A stretch of DNA of 64,000 nucleotides from DATFVA01 sp963815785 (lineage in GTDB: Bacteria; Bacteroidota; Ignavibacteria; Ignavibacteriales; Ignavibacteriaceae), in assembly GCA_963815785.1 (NCBI GenBank), contig CAWFHZ010000012.1, forward strand, positions 124,001 through 188,000, given 5' to 3'. Positions 38,418 to 47,016 of this stretch are shown piece by piece. The first letter of the stretch is position 1. Every line of letters starts with the position of its first letter. The translations under genes and the position numbers were made by a program. Below the pieces are notes generated by a model that saw only the letters and a list, made by a program, of their open reading frames with translations, ran no database searches and was not told the origin of the DNA.

Positions 38418-41054
38418 ATGCCATTTAATTTTAATAAGCTGACAGTAAAAGCACAGGAAATCGTACAGACGGCGATTGAAATTGCACAAAATTATAATAA
38501 CCAGATACTCGAACCGGAACATTTACTTGCAGCCGTTATGCAGGAAAAAGGAAGTATTGCTGATTCCATTCTGCATAAAACCGGTGGAAATGTTAATGCT
38601 ATTCGTTTGAAAGTAAATGAACTTCTTGAAAAGCTTCCCAAAGTTTCGGGTGCGGGAATTGGTAATCAGCAAATGTCTAATCAGATTGCAAAGCTTTTTG
38701 ATGATGCTGCAGAAGAAGCGCGTAATCTAAAAGATGAATTCATTTCAACAGAACATCTTTTACTTGCTTTATCTATAACGGATAACAAATCAGGGCAGCT
38801 GTTGAGAGATAACGGAATTTCACACGACACAATTCTTGAAGCATTAAAGGAAGTTCGCGGAACTCAGCGTGTTACTTCTCAGAATCCTGAAGAAACTTAC
38901 CAGGCATTGAAGAAGTACGGCAGGGATTTAAATGAACTTGCAAAAGCCGGAAAGCTCGATCCGGTAATAGGAAGAGATGAGGAAATAAGAAGAGTCCTCC
39001 AGGTGCTTTCAAGAAGAACAAAAAATAATCCTGTTTTAATCGGTGAACCTGGAGTTGGTAAAACTGCAATTGCAGAAGGAATTGCTCACAGAATAGTTGC
39101 CGGCGATGTTCCTGAAAACTTAAAGACAAAAAGAATTGTTGCGCTCGATATGGGAGCTTTAGTTGCCGGAACACAATTCCGCGGACAGTTTGAAGAAAGA
39201 CTGAAAGCAGTAATTAAAGAAGTACAGGAATCAAACGGAGAAATAATTCTTTTCATCGATGAGCTTCACACGCTTGTTGGCGCTGGTGCTGTTTCCGGTT
39301 CAATGGATGCGGCTAACATACTTAAACCTGCACTTGCAAGAGGTGAGCTGCACGCAATAGGTGCAACTACTCTCGATGAATACAAAAAATATATTGAAAA
39401 AGATGCCGCACTCGAAAGAAGATTTCAGCCGGTGCTGGTTACCGAACCATCGGTTGAAGATACAATTTCAATTTTAAGAGGATTAAGAGAACGCTACGAA
39501 GTTCATCACGGAGTACGTATTACTGATGCAGCTATTGTTGCGGCAGCACAGTTGTCTCACAGGTACATTGCAGACAGATTCCTTCCCGACAAAGCAATCG
39601 ATCTTGTTGATGAAGCAGCTTCCAAACTGCGAATTGAAATTGATTCCATGCCTGAAGAGCTTGATACTCTTGAAAGAAAAATTAAACAGCTTGAAATAGA
39701 ACGTGAAGCATTAAAGCGTGAAAAAGATGAAGCTTCAGCAAAAAGACTCGAAGAACTGAAAAAAGAGCTGGGCGATCTTGAAGAGGACAGGAATAAATAC
39801 AGGATGCACTGGGATCTTGAAAAAGATAGAATCCAGAAGATCCGAAGTATGAAAAGTGAAATTGATAATTCTAAAACTCTTGCTGACCGATATGAGAGAG
39901 AGGGTGACCTGGGTAAGGTTGCCGAACTTCGATATGGAAAAATCGCTTCTCTGGAAAAGCAGTTGAAAGAAGAAACTCAGCAGCTTGCTTCAATCCAGAA
40001 AGATAAAAAAATGCTTAAGGAAGAAGTTGATGCAGAGGACATTGCTGAAGTTGTTGCCAAGTGGACCGGGATTCCCGTAAGCAGGATGCTCGAGAGTGAA
40101 AGAAGTAAACTTCTCCGGCTTGAAGACGAATTACACAAGAGAATTATTGGTCAGGATGACGCGGTTTCCGCAGTTGCTAATGCAATCAGAAGATCGCGCA
40201 CAGGACTGCAGGATGAAAACCGTCCGATTGGTTCTTTTATTTTTCTCGGAACTACCGGTGTTGGTAAAACAGAGCTTGCACGCACACTTGCAGAATTTCT
40301 GTTTGATGATGAGCATGCAATGATACGAATTGATATGTCTGAATACATGGAAAAGTTTTCCGTTTCAAGATTGATTGGTGCACCTCCGGGATATGTTGGT
40401 TATGAAGAAGGAGGACAGCTAACCGAGGCAGTCCGGAGAAAACCTTACTCTGTTATTCTTTTGGATGAAATTGAAAAAGCACACCCGGATGTTTTCAATA
40501 TTCTCCTGCAGGTTCTCGATGAAGGAAGGCTGACTGACAACCAGGGAAGAACTGTAAACTTCAGGAACACAATTATTATAATGACTTCAAATCTCGGCTC
40601 GCACCTGATACAGGAAAAAACCGAGGGGGTGAGCGATGATCAGATGGAAAATGTTATAGGAAACCTGAGACATACATTAACCGATCTTCTCCGCAAAACA
40701 ATCCGCCCAGAGTTTTTAAACAGGATTGATGAAGTTGTATTGTTCAAACCGTTAACAAGAAGTGAGATAAGAAAGATTGTGGATATACAATTAAAGTATG
40801 TTCAGAAGATGCTGGCACAGAAAGAAATAACTCTTGATGTGGACAACGAAGCAAAAGACTGGCTTGCAAAACTGGGTTACGATGTTACATACGGCGCAAG
40901 ACCGCTGAAACGTACAATACAGAAATATCTTGTTAACCCGCTGTCTCAGGAATTATTGATGGGAAATTTTGTTGATGGCGATACGATTAAAATTTCCGTT
41001 GGTAACAGCGGTAAGCTTGAGTTTGAACAGGCGAAAGAGGCTGCTGCAAAGTAA
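38418..41054 (+). CDS. clpB: disaggregase ClpB
   Basis: An 878-residue Hsp100. N-domain (PEHLLAAVMQEKGSI, TEHLLLALSI), NBD1 Walker A GEPGVGKTAIAEG with DELHTLVGAGA, a coiled-coil middle domain (about residues 410-530) and NBD2 Walker A GTTGVGKTELARTLAE with ILLDEIEKAHPDVFNILLQ. The M-domain length fits ClpB rather than ClpC. It resolves protein aggregates with DnaK. It closes the chaperone cluster and is followed by a good terminator. Confidence 0.96.
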   Translation: MPFNFNKLTVKAQEIVQTAIEIAQNYNNQILEPEHLLAAVMQEKGSIADSILHKTGGNVNAIRLKVNELLEKLPKVSGAGIGNQQMSNQIAKLFDDAAEEARNLKDEFISTEHLLLALSITDNKSGQLLRDNGISHDTILEALKEVRGTQRVTSQNPEETYQALKKYGRDLNELAKAGKLDPVIGRDEEIRRVLQVLSRRTKNNPVLIGEPGVGKTAIAEGIAHRIVAGDVPENLKTKRIVALDMGALVAGTQFRGQFEERLKAVIKEVQESNGEIILFIDELHTLVGAGAVSGSMDAANILKPALARGELHAIGATTLDEYKKYIEKDAALERRFQPVLVTEPSVEDTISILRGLRERYEVHHGVRITDAAIVAAAQLSHRYIADRFLPDKAIDLVDEAASKLRIEIDSMPEELDTLERKIKQLEIEREALKREKDEASAKRLEELKKELGDLEEDRNKYRMHWDLEKDRIQKIRSMKSEIDNSKTLADRYEREGDLGKVAELRYGKIASLEKQLKEETQQLASIQKDKKMLKEEVDAEDIAEVVAKWTGIPVSRMLESERSKLLRLEDELHKRIIGQDDAVSAVANAIRRSRTGLQDENRPIGSFIFLGTTGVGKTELARTLAEFLFDDEHAMIRIDMSEYMEKFSVSRLIGAPPGYVGYEEGGQLTEAVRRKPYSVILLDEIEKAHPDVFNILLQVLDEGRLTDNQGRTVNFRNTIIIMTSNLGSHLIQEKTEGVSDDQMENVIGNLRHTLTDLLRKTIRPEFLNRIDEVVLFKPLTRSEIRKIVDIQLKYVQKMLAQKEITLDVDNEAKDWLAKLGYDVTYGARPLKRTIQKYLVNPLSQELLMGNFVDGDTIKISVGNSGKLEFEQAKEAAAK

Positions 41055-41072
41055 AAATAGTATAGTACTGCT

Positions 41073-41097
41073 TCACACTTCGACAAGCTCAGTGTGA
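41073..41097. repeat. REP-like palindrome (TCACACT...AGTGTGA)
   Basis: TCACACT at 41073 pairs with AGTGTGA ending at 41097. Similar arms occur at 54832-54897. Confidence 0.5.
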
Positions 41098-41118
41098 CAA
41101 CTGAGGGTCTAATTATTT

Positions 41119-41147
41119 AAGGCGGGCCAAACGGCTCGCCTTTTTTA
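41119..41147 (+). terminator. clpB terminator
   Basis: GGCGGGCC and GGCTCGCC pair (one G-T), followed by a run of six T. Best terminator candidate for the chaperone cluster. Confidence 0.8.
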
Positions 41148-41166
41148 TTTATACACAAATTCAAAG

Positions 41167-41402
41167 GGGTGTTACGTTCACGGAAGGTAAATAACAATTC
41201 CAGTTAAGTACATTTTAGTTCACATTAAATACATCTCAATTCACGCAAAATAGATTTTAGTTCAATCTAAATATATTTACATTCACAAAAAGTACATATT
41301 AAATGAGTTAGAATACATTTATAATCAAGTGAAATACATTCTTAGCCAGAAATAATACATTTCTATTCAGTAGAAATACATCTCTATTCACGAAAAGTAC
41401 AT
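41167..41402. repeat. 21-bp tandem repeat array, about 10-12 degenerate units
   Basis: Ten units start with TACAT or a one-base variant at 41209, 41230, 41251, 41272, 41293, 41314, 41335, 41356, 41377 and 41398, exactly 21 bases apart. A TTCA core recurs 10 bases after the unit start. Two weaker units precede. Unit consensus is roughly TACATTTYWATTCACNNNAAA. 21 bases is two helical turns, so every unit faces the same side. Confidence 0.85.
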
Positions 41403-41469
41403 TGTATGTGGAAATTTTTTCATTTATTAAGTATTTTTGATAAAATCACTAATAAAAGGGAGCAGCCTG

Positions 41470-41823
41470 ATGTTAAAATTCAATTTTAAGCCAATGTTTG
41501 ATGCAAGAGGAATTACAAAACCAACCGGACATTTAAGAAAACTTGGCGTATCGCCTCACCAGGCAAGTTATATTGCAACTAACAAAGTTAAGACTCTTAA
41601 CCTTAAAGCAATTGAAAAGATTTGTCTTTTGTTAAACTGCACTCCGCACGATTTACTTGAATGGGAACCAGACACAAACCTGGCTGAACCCGGCAAGTAT
41701 GAACTGAACAAACTCCGCAAAGAAACAAAGATGATGATTGTTTCTGAAGAATTGAGAGATCTTCCGCTGGATAAGCTGGAGAAGATACACAGGTTTATTG
41801 AGGAGACGAAGAAAGAAGGTTGA
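41470..41823 (+). CDS. XRE-type small transcription regulator
   Basis: 117 residues from the ATG at 41470, chosen for the GGGAG ribosome-binding site (AAAAGGGAGCAGCCTG) just before it; an earlier in-frame start at 41437 lacks one. A Cro/C1-type helix-turn-helix occupies about residues 1-65 (LRKLGVSPHQASYIATNKVK, KAIEKICLLLNCTPHDLLEW), followed by a polar helical tail. The 21-bp array ends 67 bases before the ATG, so regulation by or of the array is plausible. Confidence 0.8.
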   Translation: MLKFNFKPMFDARGITKPTGHLRKLGVSPHQASYIATNKVKTLNLKAIEKICLLLNCTPHDLLEWEPDTNLAEPGKYELNKLRKETKMMIVSEELRDLPLDKLEKIHRFIEETKKEG

Positions 41824-42056
41824 GGATGGGTGATGGATTATGGTTGATGGTTGATGGATAATGCCAGAGGTAAGAGTGAAACCAGCAGGAAAATCTTCTG
41901 CGGTTTTTTAATTTAAAATTATCTATTAGTTTGAATATCAAAAGAAATCTTTTATTATTAATTTAGTAATGAAATAATATTATAATTAAAATTTGATTCT
42001 TAGTTAGAAATATATTTAACAAATCAAATTTTAATGAATTTATCTATCATAATTAA

Positions 42057-43235
42057 ATGGCTGAAAAAGCATACATAACCCCAAATGTTTTAAAGTGGGC
42101 TCGTGAATCTGCAAGAATTGATGAAGTAACTGCAGCTTCTAAAGTTTCGGTACCGATACAAAAACTAAAAGATTGGGAAGCTGGAATTACTCAGCCAACT
42201 ATTAAACAAGCAAAAGTATTAGCAAAGACTTATAAACGACCATTTGCGCTGCTCTTCCTTGCTGAAATTCCAAAAGATTTTCAACCACTTCAAGATTTTA
42301 GGAAAAAAGGTTCAAAGACATTGGGAACGGCTTCGACTTTTATTATTCGAGAGATTCAGCAAAAACAATCTTGGATAAGAGGAGTATATGAAGAAAATAA
42401 TGAGCCCAAGGTACCTTTTGTGGGCAAATTTTCCATTAAAGATGATCCAACTAAAGTATCAGAAAATATAACAAAAACACTCAACATTCACGTTCCAAAT
42501 TATGAAACGGTCAACCCTATCAAAGAATGGATAAGTAAGGCTGAGGGAATGGGAATTTTTATATCAAGAACAAGTTTTATTCATTCAAGATTAACATTAG
42601 ATAGTGAGGAATTGCAGGGTTTTGCAATTGCAGATTCCTATGCACCGTTTATTTTTATTAATTCTGATGATTGGGAAGCACCACAACTGTTTACACTGGT
42701 TCATGAACTAGCTCATATTTGGATAGCCGCTAGTGGTATTTCAAACGAAATTGAACCGGATATAAGGGAGAAGGACAAATTTCATCCTGTGGAATTATTC
42801 TGTAATGAAGTAGCTGCTAATGCATTAATTCCTTTTAATCTGATCACTAGCGTCGAGAAGAGTACATTTAAATCTGCTATAGATGTATTTAAAGTGGCAA
42901 GAAGTTTAGGTGTAAGTTCTTTTGCTTTTTTAGTTCGAGCCTTAAATCTCAACCTGATTACTTATAAAGAGTATGATGAATTAAAACAAGAAGCAATATT
43001 TGAATTTAAGGAATTCTTAATAAGAGAAGAAGAAAAAAAAATTAAACGGGAAAGTAGAGAAAAAAAAGGGGGACCTAATCCATATCTTCTTAGATTAAAT
43101 AAAAACGGTCATTTGTTTACGCAGATTGTTTTAGATGCTTTTCGTGGGGGAAGCGTTGAGGCTACACTTGCAAGTAATCTATTGAATACCCCTGTAAATA
43201 AATTTCCTTCTTTAGAGGCTCAATTATATAAATGA
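42057..43235 (+). CDS. XRE/ImmA-IrrE metallopeptidase (probable antitoxin-type regulator)
   Basis: A 392-residue protein. Residues 1-70 carry an XRE helix-turn-helix (ITPNVLKWARESARID, KLKDWEAGITQPTIKQAKVLAK). The ImmA/IrrE domain has the zinc motif VHELAHIWIA (HELAH at about 216) and a downstream helix VELFCNEVAANALIPF with a third ligand-type Glu. Such proteins act as antirepressors or antitoxins by proteolysis. The stop overlaps the next ATG by four bases (ATGA), as in two-gene toxin-antitoxin modules. Confidence 0.9.
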   Translation: MAEKAYITPNVLKWARESARIDEVTAASKVSVPIQKLKDWEAGITQPTIKQAKVLAKTYKRPFALLFLAEIPKDFQPLQDFRKKGSKTLGTASTFIIREIQQKQSWIRGVYEENNEPKVPFVGKFSIKDDPTKVSENITKTLNIHVPNYETVNPIKEWISKAEGMGIFISRTSFIHSRLTLDSEELQGFAIADSYAPFIFINSDDWEAPQLFTLVHELAHIWIAASGISNEIEPDIREKDKFHPVELFCNEVAANALIPFNLITSVEKSTFKSAIDVFKVARSLGVSSFAFLVRALNLNLITYKEYDELKQEAIFEFKEFLIREEEKKIKRESREKKGGPNPYLLRLNKNGHLFTQIVLDAFRGGSVEATLASNLLNTPVNKFPSLEAQLYK

Positions 43236-43738
43236 GCACGATTGGGAATATATACTGCTTAGATGCAAATGTGCTGATTGAACCCTGGCAGAAATACTAT
43301 TCTCCAAAATATTGTCCAGACTATTGGAAGGTTATGAATATTCTTGGAAAGGAAGGAAGAATTTTTATCCCTGAAATGGTATTTGAAGAAATTACAAGAA
43401 CGGATGACGAATTATCAAATTGGCTAAAAAAAAGTGATCTTCCTATTCACAAGATGAGTGAAGAGGTGATTTCGTGTTGGAAAAAAATTTTAGATTTTGA
43501 TCCCCTTCATAAATTTCTTGTCGATAACATTAAAAATAGATCTTTGGCCGATCCGTGGGTAATAGCCCATGCAATGAATGAAAAAGCAACAGTAGTAACT
43601 AAAGAAAACAAAGAGACTGCGATAAATACAAAACGTATTAAAATTCCTAATGTTTGTGATAATATGAAAATTAGATGGATAAATGATTTTCAATTTATCG
43701 AAGAACTTAATATTCAATTTACCTGTAAGTTGAAATAA
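43232..43738 (+). CDS. DUF4411 PIN-like protein, probable toxin
   Basis: A 168-residue PIN-type protein of the DUF4411 family. Metal-binding acidic residues are plausible in CLDANVLIEPW (Asp11), EMVFEEITR and SLADPWVIAHAMNEKATVVTKE. It is translationally coupled to the ImmA/IrrE-XRE gene. DUF4411 proteins are often encoded with such regulators, which suggests a toxin-antitoxin pair; RNase activity is inferred only. Confidence 0.87.
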   Translation: MSTIGNIYCLDANVLIEPWQKYYSPKYCPDYWKVMNILGKEGRIFIPEMVFEEITRTDDELSNWLKKSDLPIHKMSEEVISCWKKILDFDPLHKFLVDNIKNRSLADPWVIAHAMNEKATVVTKENKETAINTKRIKIPNVCDNMKIRWINDFQFIEELNIQFTCKLK

Positions 43739-43993
43739 TAATAACTCCATTTTTATTTGCTCTCACGCTGCTGCTGATTCTGTTACTACTTCTTCAATAT
43801 CTTTGCCTTGTTTAAAAAAGCTCAATTTTAAGTGTTTTTTTTGTTCAAAAGGAATGACTATGCCACAAATATTTGCAATAGGGCTTAAAACTACCGTGGC
43901 AGCCAGGAATCGATATGATGAACAACATACAGTCGGAAAATCCTGTAAAAACATATTCAAAAGTTGTGTGCGGAATCAACTCTCCTGTTCCTT

Positions 43994-44320
43994 TTAAGTG
44001 GGAAACACTTCTTTAGTTCGTTTTTCCATTTCGGCGGCAATCACCTTTCCGTCTTCGTCCTGCTGTTTTAGTTTTTCTTTAATGTTGTGGTAGCTTTTAG
44101 CATCCCTGTCCTGACTTAGTTTAAAAACATTATCCATTTCGGTTACTTCAATTTCAAAAGCAACTATTGCGTGCATTACTTTCTGTTTAAACTCTGCCGG
44201 CAGGTTATCAAAAATTGTTGTGGACTGCTTATTATAGTTTTCAAAATGAAGCGTTGTTTTACGGAGTACATCTTCAAGTCCTGCATCATCAAGAAAACGG
44301 ATAATACCTTTTACTTGCGT
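43994..44320 (-). pseudogene. 3' remnant of a paiB-like gene
   Basis: The reading frame from about 44320 to 43994 encodes the C-terminal half of the PaiB-like protein that is intact at 49050-49688, with the same runs VKGIIRFLDDAGLEDVLRK and FEIEVTEMDNVFKLSQDRD. Everything upstream of VKGIIRF is replaced by unrelated sequence with a stop. The near identity of nucleotide sequence shows a recent partial duplication. Confidence 0.8.
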
Positions 44321-44405
44321 GATAAAAATATCACGACTTGAATTAGAAATTTTTCATAACTATCAAAAAGGGAACCAGGTTTCCTTTTGATTGTAAGATT
44401 TACCA

Positions 44406-44473
44406 GCCTGAAATCAATGAACCCTCTTATCCTTTTTTTCTTTTTAAACTTGAAACAAATGTTTATCTTGGCT
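44406..44473. repeat. direct repeat A, copy 1
   Basis: A stretch including GCCTGAAATCAAT, a pyrimidine tract and CTTGAAACAAATGTT, about 85 percent like 48994-49055 (which has ACCTGAAACCAAT). It lies between the paiB remnant and the AraC gene. Confidence 0.65.
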
Positions 44474-44516
44474 GCATCAAACATTAAATCCATAAAATTT
44501 AAAGTAGGAGAATGGC

Positions 44517-45617
44517 TTGAACTGGCTTTCTATTGTTGTTCTGTTTGGAATTCTGCAGGGCGCTATTTTATTTCTTGCAATCAGCAGATCAAAAAAAGGA
44601 AATATGAAGGCAAACCGTTTGCTGGCTTATTTTATACTGATAATTATTCTGACTTTATCCGGCCGGTATTTTTATACATTAAGTCCGCTCACTCTTCTAA
44701 ATGCAAAAATACTTTTCATTGGCGATTTTATAATTTTTCTGCTCGGGCCAATGCTTTACCTTTACCTGCTGGAGCGTTTCCAGGTTAAGCCGGATTATAA
44801 AATTCATCCGCTCATTCACACGCTGCCTGCAACTATATATCTTATTATTATTTTTCCCTTTTTTACTGCAGACCGCACTGAGTTTATAGAGTTATCTGAC
44901 AGCTATTTAAATGTATTTACCTGTATTGAAATATTTGCCATTCTTCAGAACCTTGCGTACATAATTTTGTGTGAAAGAATATTAAAGAAATATACCGATG
45001 AAAATAATTTCAGGAATTCTTCGGCTCCACAAATAAAGTTTTACAAAATTCTGCTGCTGATTACGCTATCGGGATTAATATTCTGGTCTGTAAGCCTCGG
45101 CATAAGAATATTGGACCCGGATGGCGCCGGAAATTACTTCGGATATCAGCTTGTGTGGATCTCACTTTCCTGTTCAGTAATTGCGCTGGGCTATTATACT
45201 TTGAAGAATGCCGAAGTAATAACTTTTGCGGTTACAGACAAAAAGTATGAGTCGAAGCCAGCCGGAATAGAAAATATAGATGAGCTAAGCCTTAAGCTGG
45301 AAAAAATAATGCGGGAAAGAAAACCATATTTAAACTCAAAACTTACTTTGGCTGAATTATCTGAAATAAGCGGGATTAATACTCATTTGCTTTCGCGGAT
45401 AATAAATGAAAGACATCAGCAGAATTTTTTCAATTATATTAATAATTTCAGAATAGAGGAATTCAAAAAAATAATTGACAGAGAGGAGAGTAAAAATTTA
45501 ACTTTACTGGCAATTGCATACGAGGCGGGGTTTAATTCAAAAACGACGTTCAATACTGCTTTCAAAAAAATAACAAATCAAACACCAAGGGAATATTTTA
45601 AGCTTTCGGTAAAATAA
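44517..45617 (+). CDS. AraC-family regulator with membrane N-terminus
   Basis: 366 residues from a TTG start, preceded by AGGAG with a good spacing (GTAGGAGAATGGC). Residues about 1-220 hold six or seven hydrophobic segments (LSIVVLFGILQGAILFLA, LLAYFILIIILTLS, IHTLPATIYLIIIFPFF, LLLITLSGLIFWSVSLGIRI). The C-terminal 100 residues are an AraC helix-turn-helix pair (KLTLAELSEISGINTHLLSRIIN, NLTLLAIAYEAGFNSKTTFNTAFKKI). Membrane-bound AraC regulators are common in Bacteroidota. Confidence 0.88.
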   Translation: MNWLSIVVLFGILQGAILFLAISRSKKGNMKANRLLAYFILIIILTLSGRYFYTLSPLTLLNAKILFIGDFIIFLLGPMLYLYLLERFQVKPDYKIHPLIHTLPATIYLIIIFPFFTADRTEFIELSDSYLNVFTCIEIFAILQNLAYIILCERILKKYTDENNFRNSSAPQIKFYKILLLITLSGLIFWSVSLGIRILDPDGAGNYFGYQLVWISLSCSVIALGYYTLKNAEVITFAVTDKKYESKPAGIENIDELSLKLEKIMRERKPYLNSKLTLAELSEISGINTHLLSRIINERHQQNFFNYINNFRIEEFKKIIDREESKNLTLLAIAYEAGFNSKTTFNTAFKKITNQTPREYFKLSVK

Positions 45618-45641
45618 GAGCAATTAATAATCATCAATTTT

Positions 45642-45663
45642 GTTCGGATTTATAAATCCGAAC
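45642..45663. repeat. perfect 22-bp palindrome
   Basis: The arm GTTCGGATTTA is repeated as its exact reverse complement with no loop. It lies between the AraC stop and the T9SS gene and could serve as operator or terminator of the AraC transcript; no T-run follows. Confidence 0.55.
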
Positions 45664-45722
45664 GATTTACTCACCCGGATTTTACACCTTTGAAATAAAA
45701 ATTCATAAAATCTGAGGCTGCT

Positions 45723-46886
45723 ATGTTTAAATTATTCTTTTCTGTTTTAATAAGCTTAACACTGCTTTTCAGTGTAAATGCACAAACCGTTTCAACCCTG
45801 GTTGCAGGACCATCCACTTTTAATGACGGACTGGCTGCTGATAAAGACGGAAATATTTATGCAGCACTTTATTACGGAACAACCGTAACAAAAATTACCC
45901 CCGAAGGATTAACAAGTATATTTGCATCGGGATTTTCAAGTCCTAACGGTTTAAAATTCGGACCTGACGGATACCTTTATGTTACAAATCCGGCTACAAG
46001 TAAAATAAGCAGAGTTTCAATGGAGGGGGATGTTTCCGATTTTATAAACATAAACACTCCCAGCGAGCTTTATTTTGATAAGGACGGGCTTCTTTATGTA
46101 ACAAATTATTTAAATGGAACTGTTTCAACGATTGATACAGCAAAAAACATTACAGTAATATTTTCGGGATCCCCATTAAACGGCCCAATAGGAATTTTAA
46201 AAGATAATGAAGGTACACTTTATATAGGCAACTTTACCGACGGAAAAGTTTTCAGAATAGATAATGATAGTGTATTTGTTGAAATAGGTGATCTGCCCGG
46301 ATGGCTTGGATTTATGATTCTGATAGGCGATAATATTTATGCAACTGCTTACCAGGATAACAGAATTTACAAAATACCGATTGACGGAAGCGGCCAGACA
46401 GTGTTTGCCGGAACCGGAACTGCCGGCGGAGCTGATGGTGATGTTTTATCTGCACAATTTAATTCGCCAAACGGAATTACTGCTTCATCGACAGGTGATA
46501 CGATTTATGTTTCAGAATATAATCCGAGGAGATTACGAATGATAACAGGTGTGCTCGGGACTACTGCTACAGGTAATAACGAACAAATACCCGAACACTT
46601 TAACCTGGAACAAAATTATCCAAATCCATTTAATCCCGAAACCAAAATAAGGTATACGGTTGCGGCTGAAAACCAATCTTCATTAGTTATACTTAAAGTG
46701 TTTGATGTACTGGGAAGAGATATAAAAACTCTTGTAAATGAAAATAAATCTTCGGGCAGTTACGAGGTTTCGTTTAAAGCAAAAAATCTTACAAGCGGTG
46801 TTTACTTTTACCGTATAGAAATCTATTCGGGGAATTCCAGAGACGCTGCATTCAGCGAAACTAAAAAGATGTTAGTGCTCAAATAA
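45723..46886 (+). CDS. secreted NHL/SMP-30-like beta-propeller with T9SS sorting domain
   Basis: A 387-residue exported protein. Signal peptide (MFKLFFSVLISLTLLFSVNA), then repeated blades of the NHL/gluconolactonase type such as GLAADKDGNIYAALYYG, GLKFGPDGYLYVTNPATSK, LYFDKDGLLYVTNYLNG and GILKDNEGTLYIGNFTDG. The C-terminus NYPNPFNPETKIRYTVAA and the last strands (GVYFYRIEIY ... KKMLVLK) form a type A T9SS sorting domain, so it is exported and probably anchored at the surface. Function otherwise unknown. Confidence 0.9.
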   Translation: MFKLFFSVLISLTLLFSVNAQTVSTLVAGPSTFNDGLAADKDGNIYAALYYGTTVTKITPEGLTSIFASGFSSPNGLKFGPDGYLYVTNPATSKISRVSMEGDVSDFININTPSELYFDKDGLLYVTNYLNGTVSTIDTAKNITVIFSGSPLNGPIGILKDNEGTLYIGNFTDGKVFRIDNDSVFVEIGDLPGWLGFMILIGDNIYATAYQDNRIYKIPIDGSGQTVFAGTGTAGGADGDVLSAQFNSPNGITASSTGDTIYVSEYNPRRLRMITGVLGTTATGNNEQIPEHFNLEQNYPNPFNPETKIRYTVAAENQSSLVILKVFDVLGRDIKTLVNENKSSGSYEVSFKAKNLTSGVYFYRIEIYSGNSRDAAFSETKKMLVLK

Positions 46887-46928
46887 TTTTCCTGTTCAAA
46901 AGTAAATTCAGATTAATTACTTTTTTTT

Positions 46929-46960
46929 GGCGTCACGGTTCTGCCGTGGCGCTTATTTTT
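46929..46960 (+). terminator. terminator of the beta-propeller gene
   Basis: GCGTCACGG pairs with CCGTGGCGC (one G-T) with a TTCTG loop, followed by TTATTTTT. It sits about 45 bases after the propeller stop. Confidence 0.7.
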
Positions 46961-46991
46961 GATTTATAGGGGAGAGAGGAAGAAGATAAAA

Positions 46992-47016
46992 AGAACATCA
47001 TAAATGATATTCCTAC
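46992..47016. repeat. palindromic direct repeat B, copy 1
   Basis: AGAACATCATAAATGATATT plus CCTAC. It overlaps the hipA stop codon at 47013. It matches 23 of 25 bases with the copy at 48731-48755. Confidence 0.75.

Larger units (their letters stand above)
41055..41469. other. intergenic region with REP element, terminator and repeat array
   Basis: Between clpB and the XRE gene. It holds a REP-like palindrome, a terminator and a 21-bp repeat array (listed separately). Near 41440 there is an AAAAGGGAGCAGCCTG ribosome-binding region for the next gene. Confidence 0.85.

Noticed and set aside
41167..41402. 21-bp array as CRISPR
   Set aside because: No constant repeat with variable spacers of fixed length; every unit is degenerate, and no cas gene is in the window.
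43803..43997. 64-codon plus-strand ORF
   Set aside because: Low-complexity, no ribosome-binding site, overlaps the paiB remnant.
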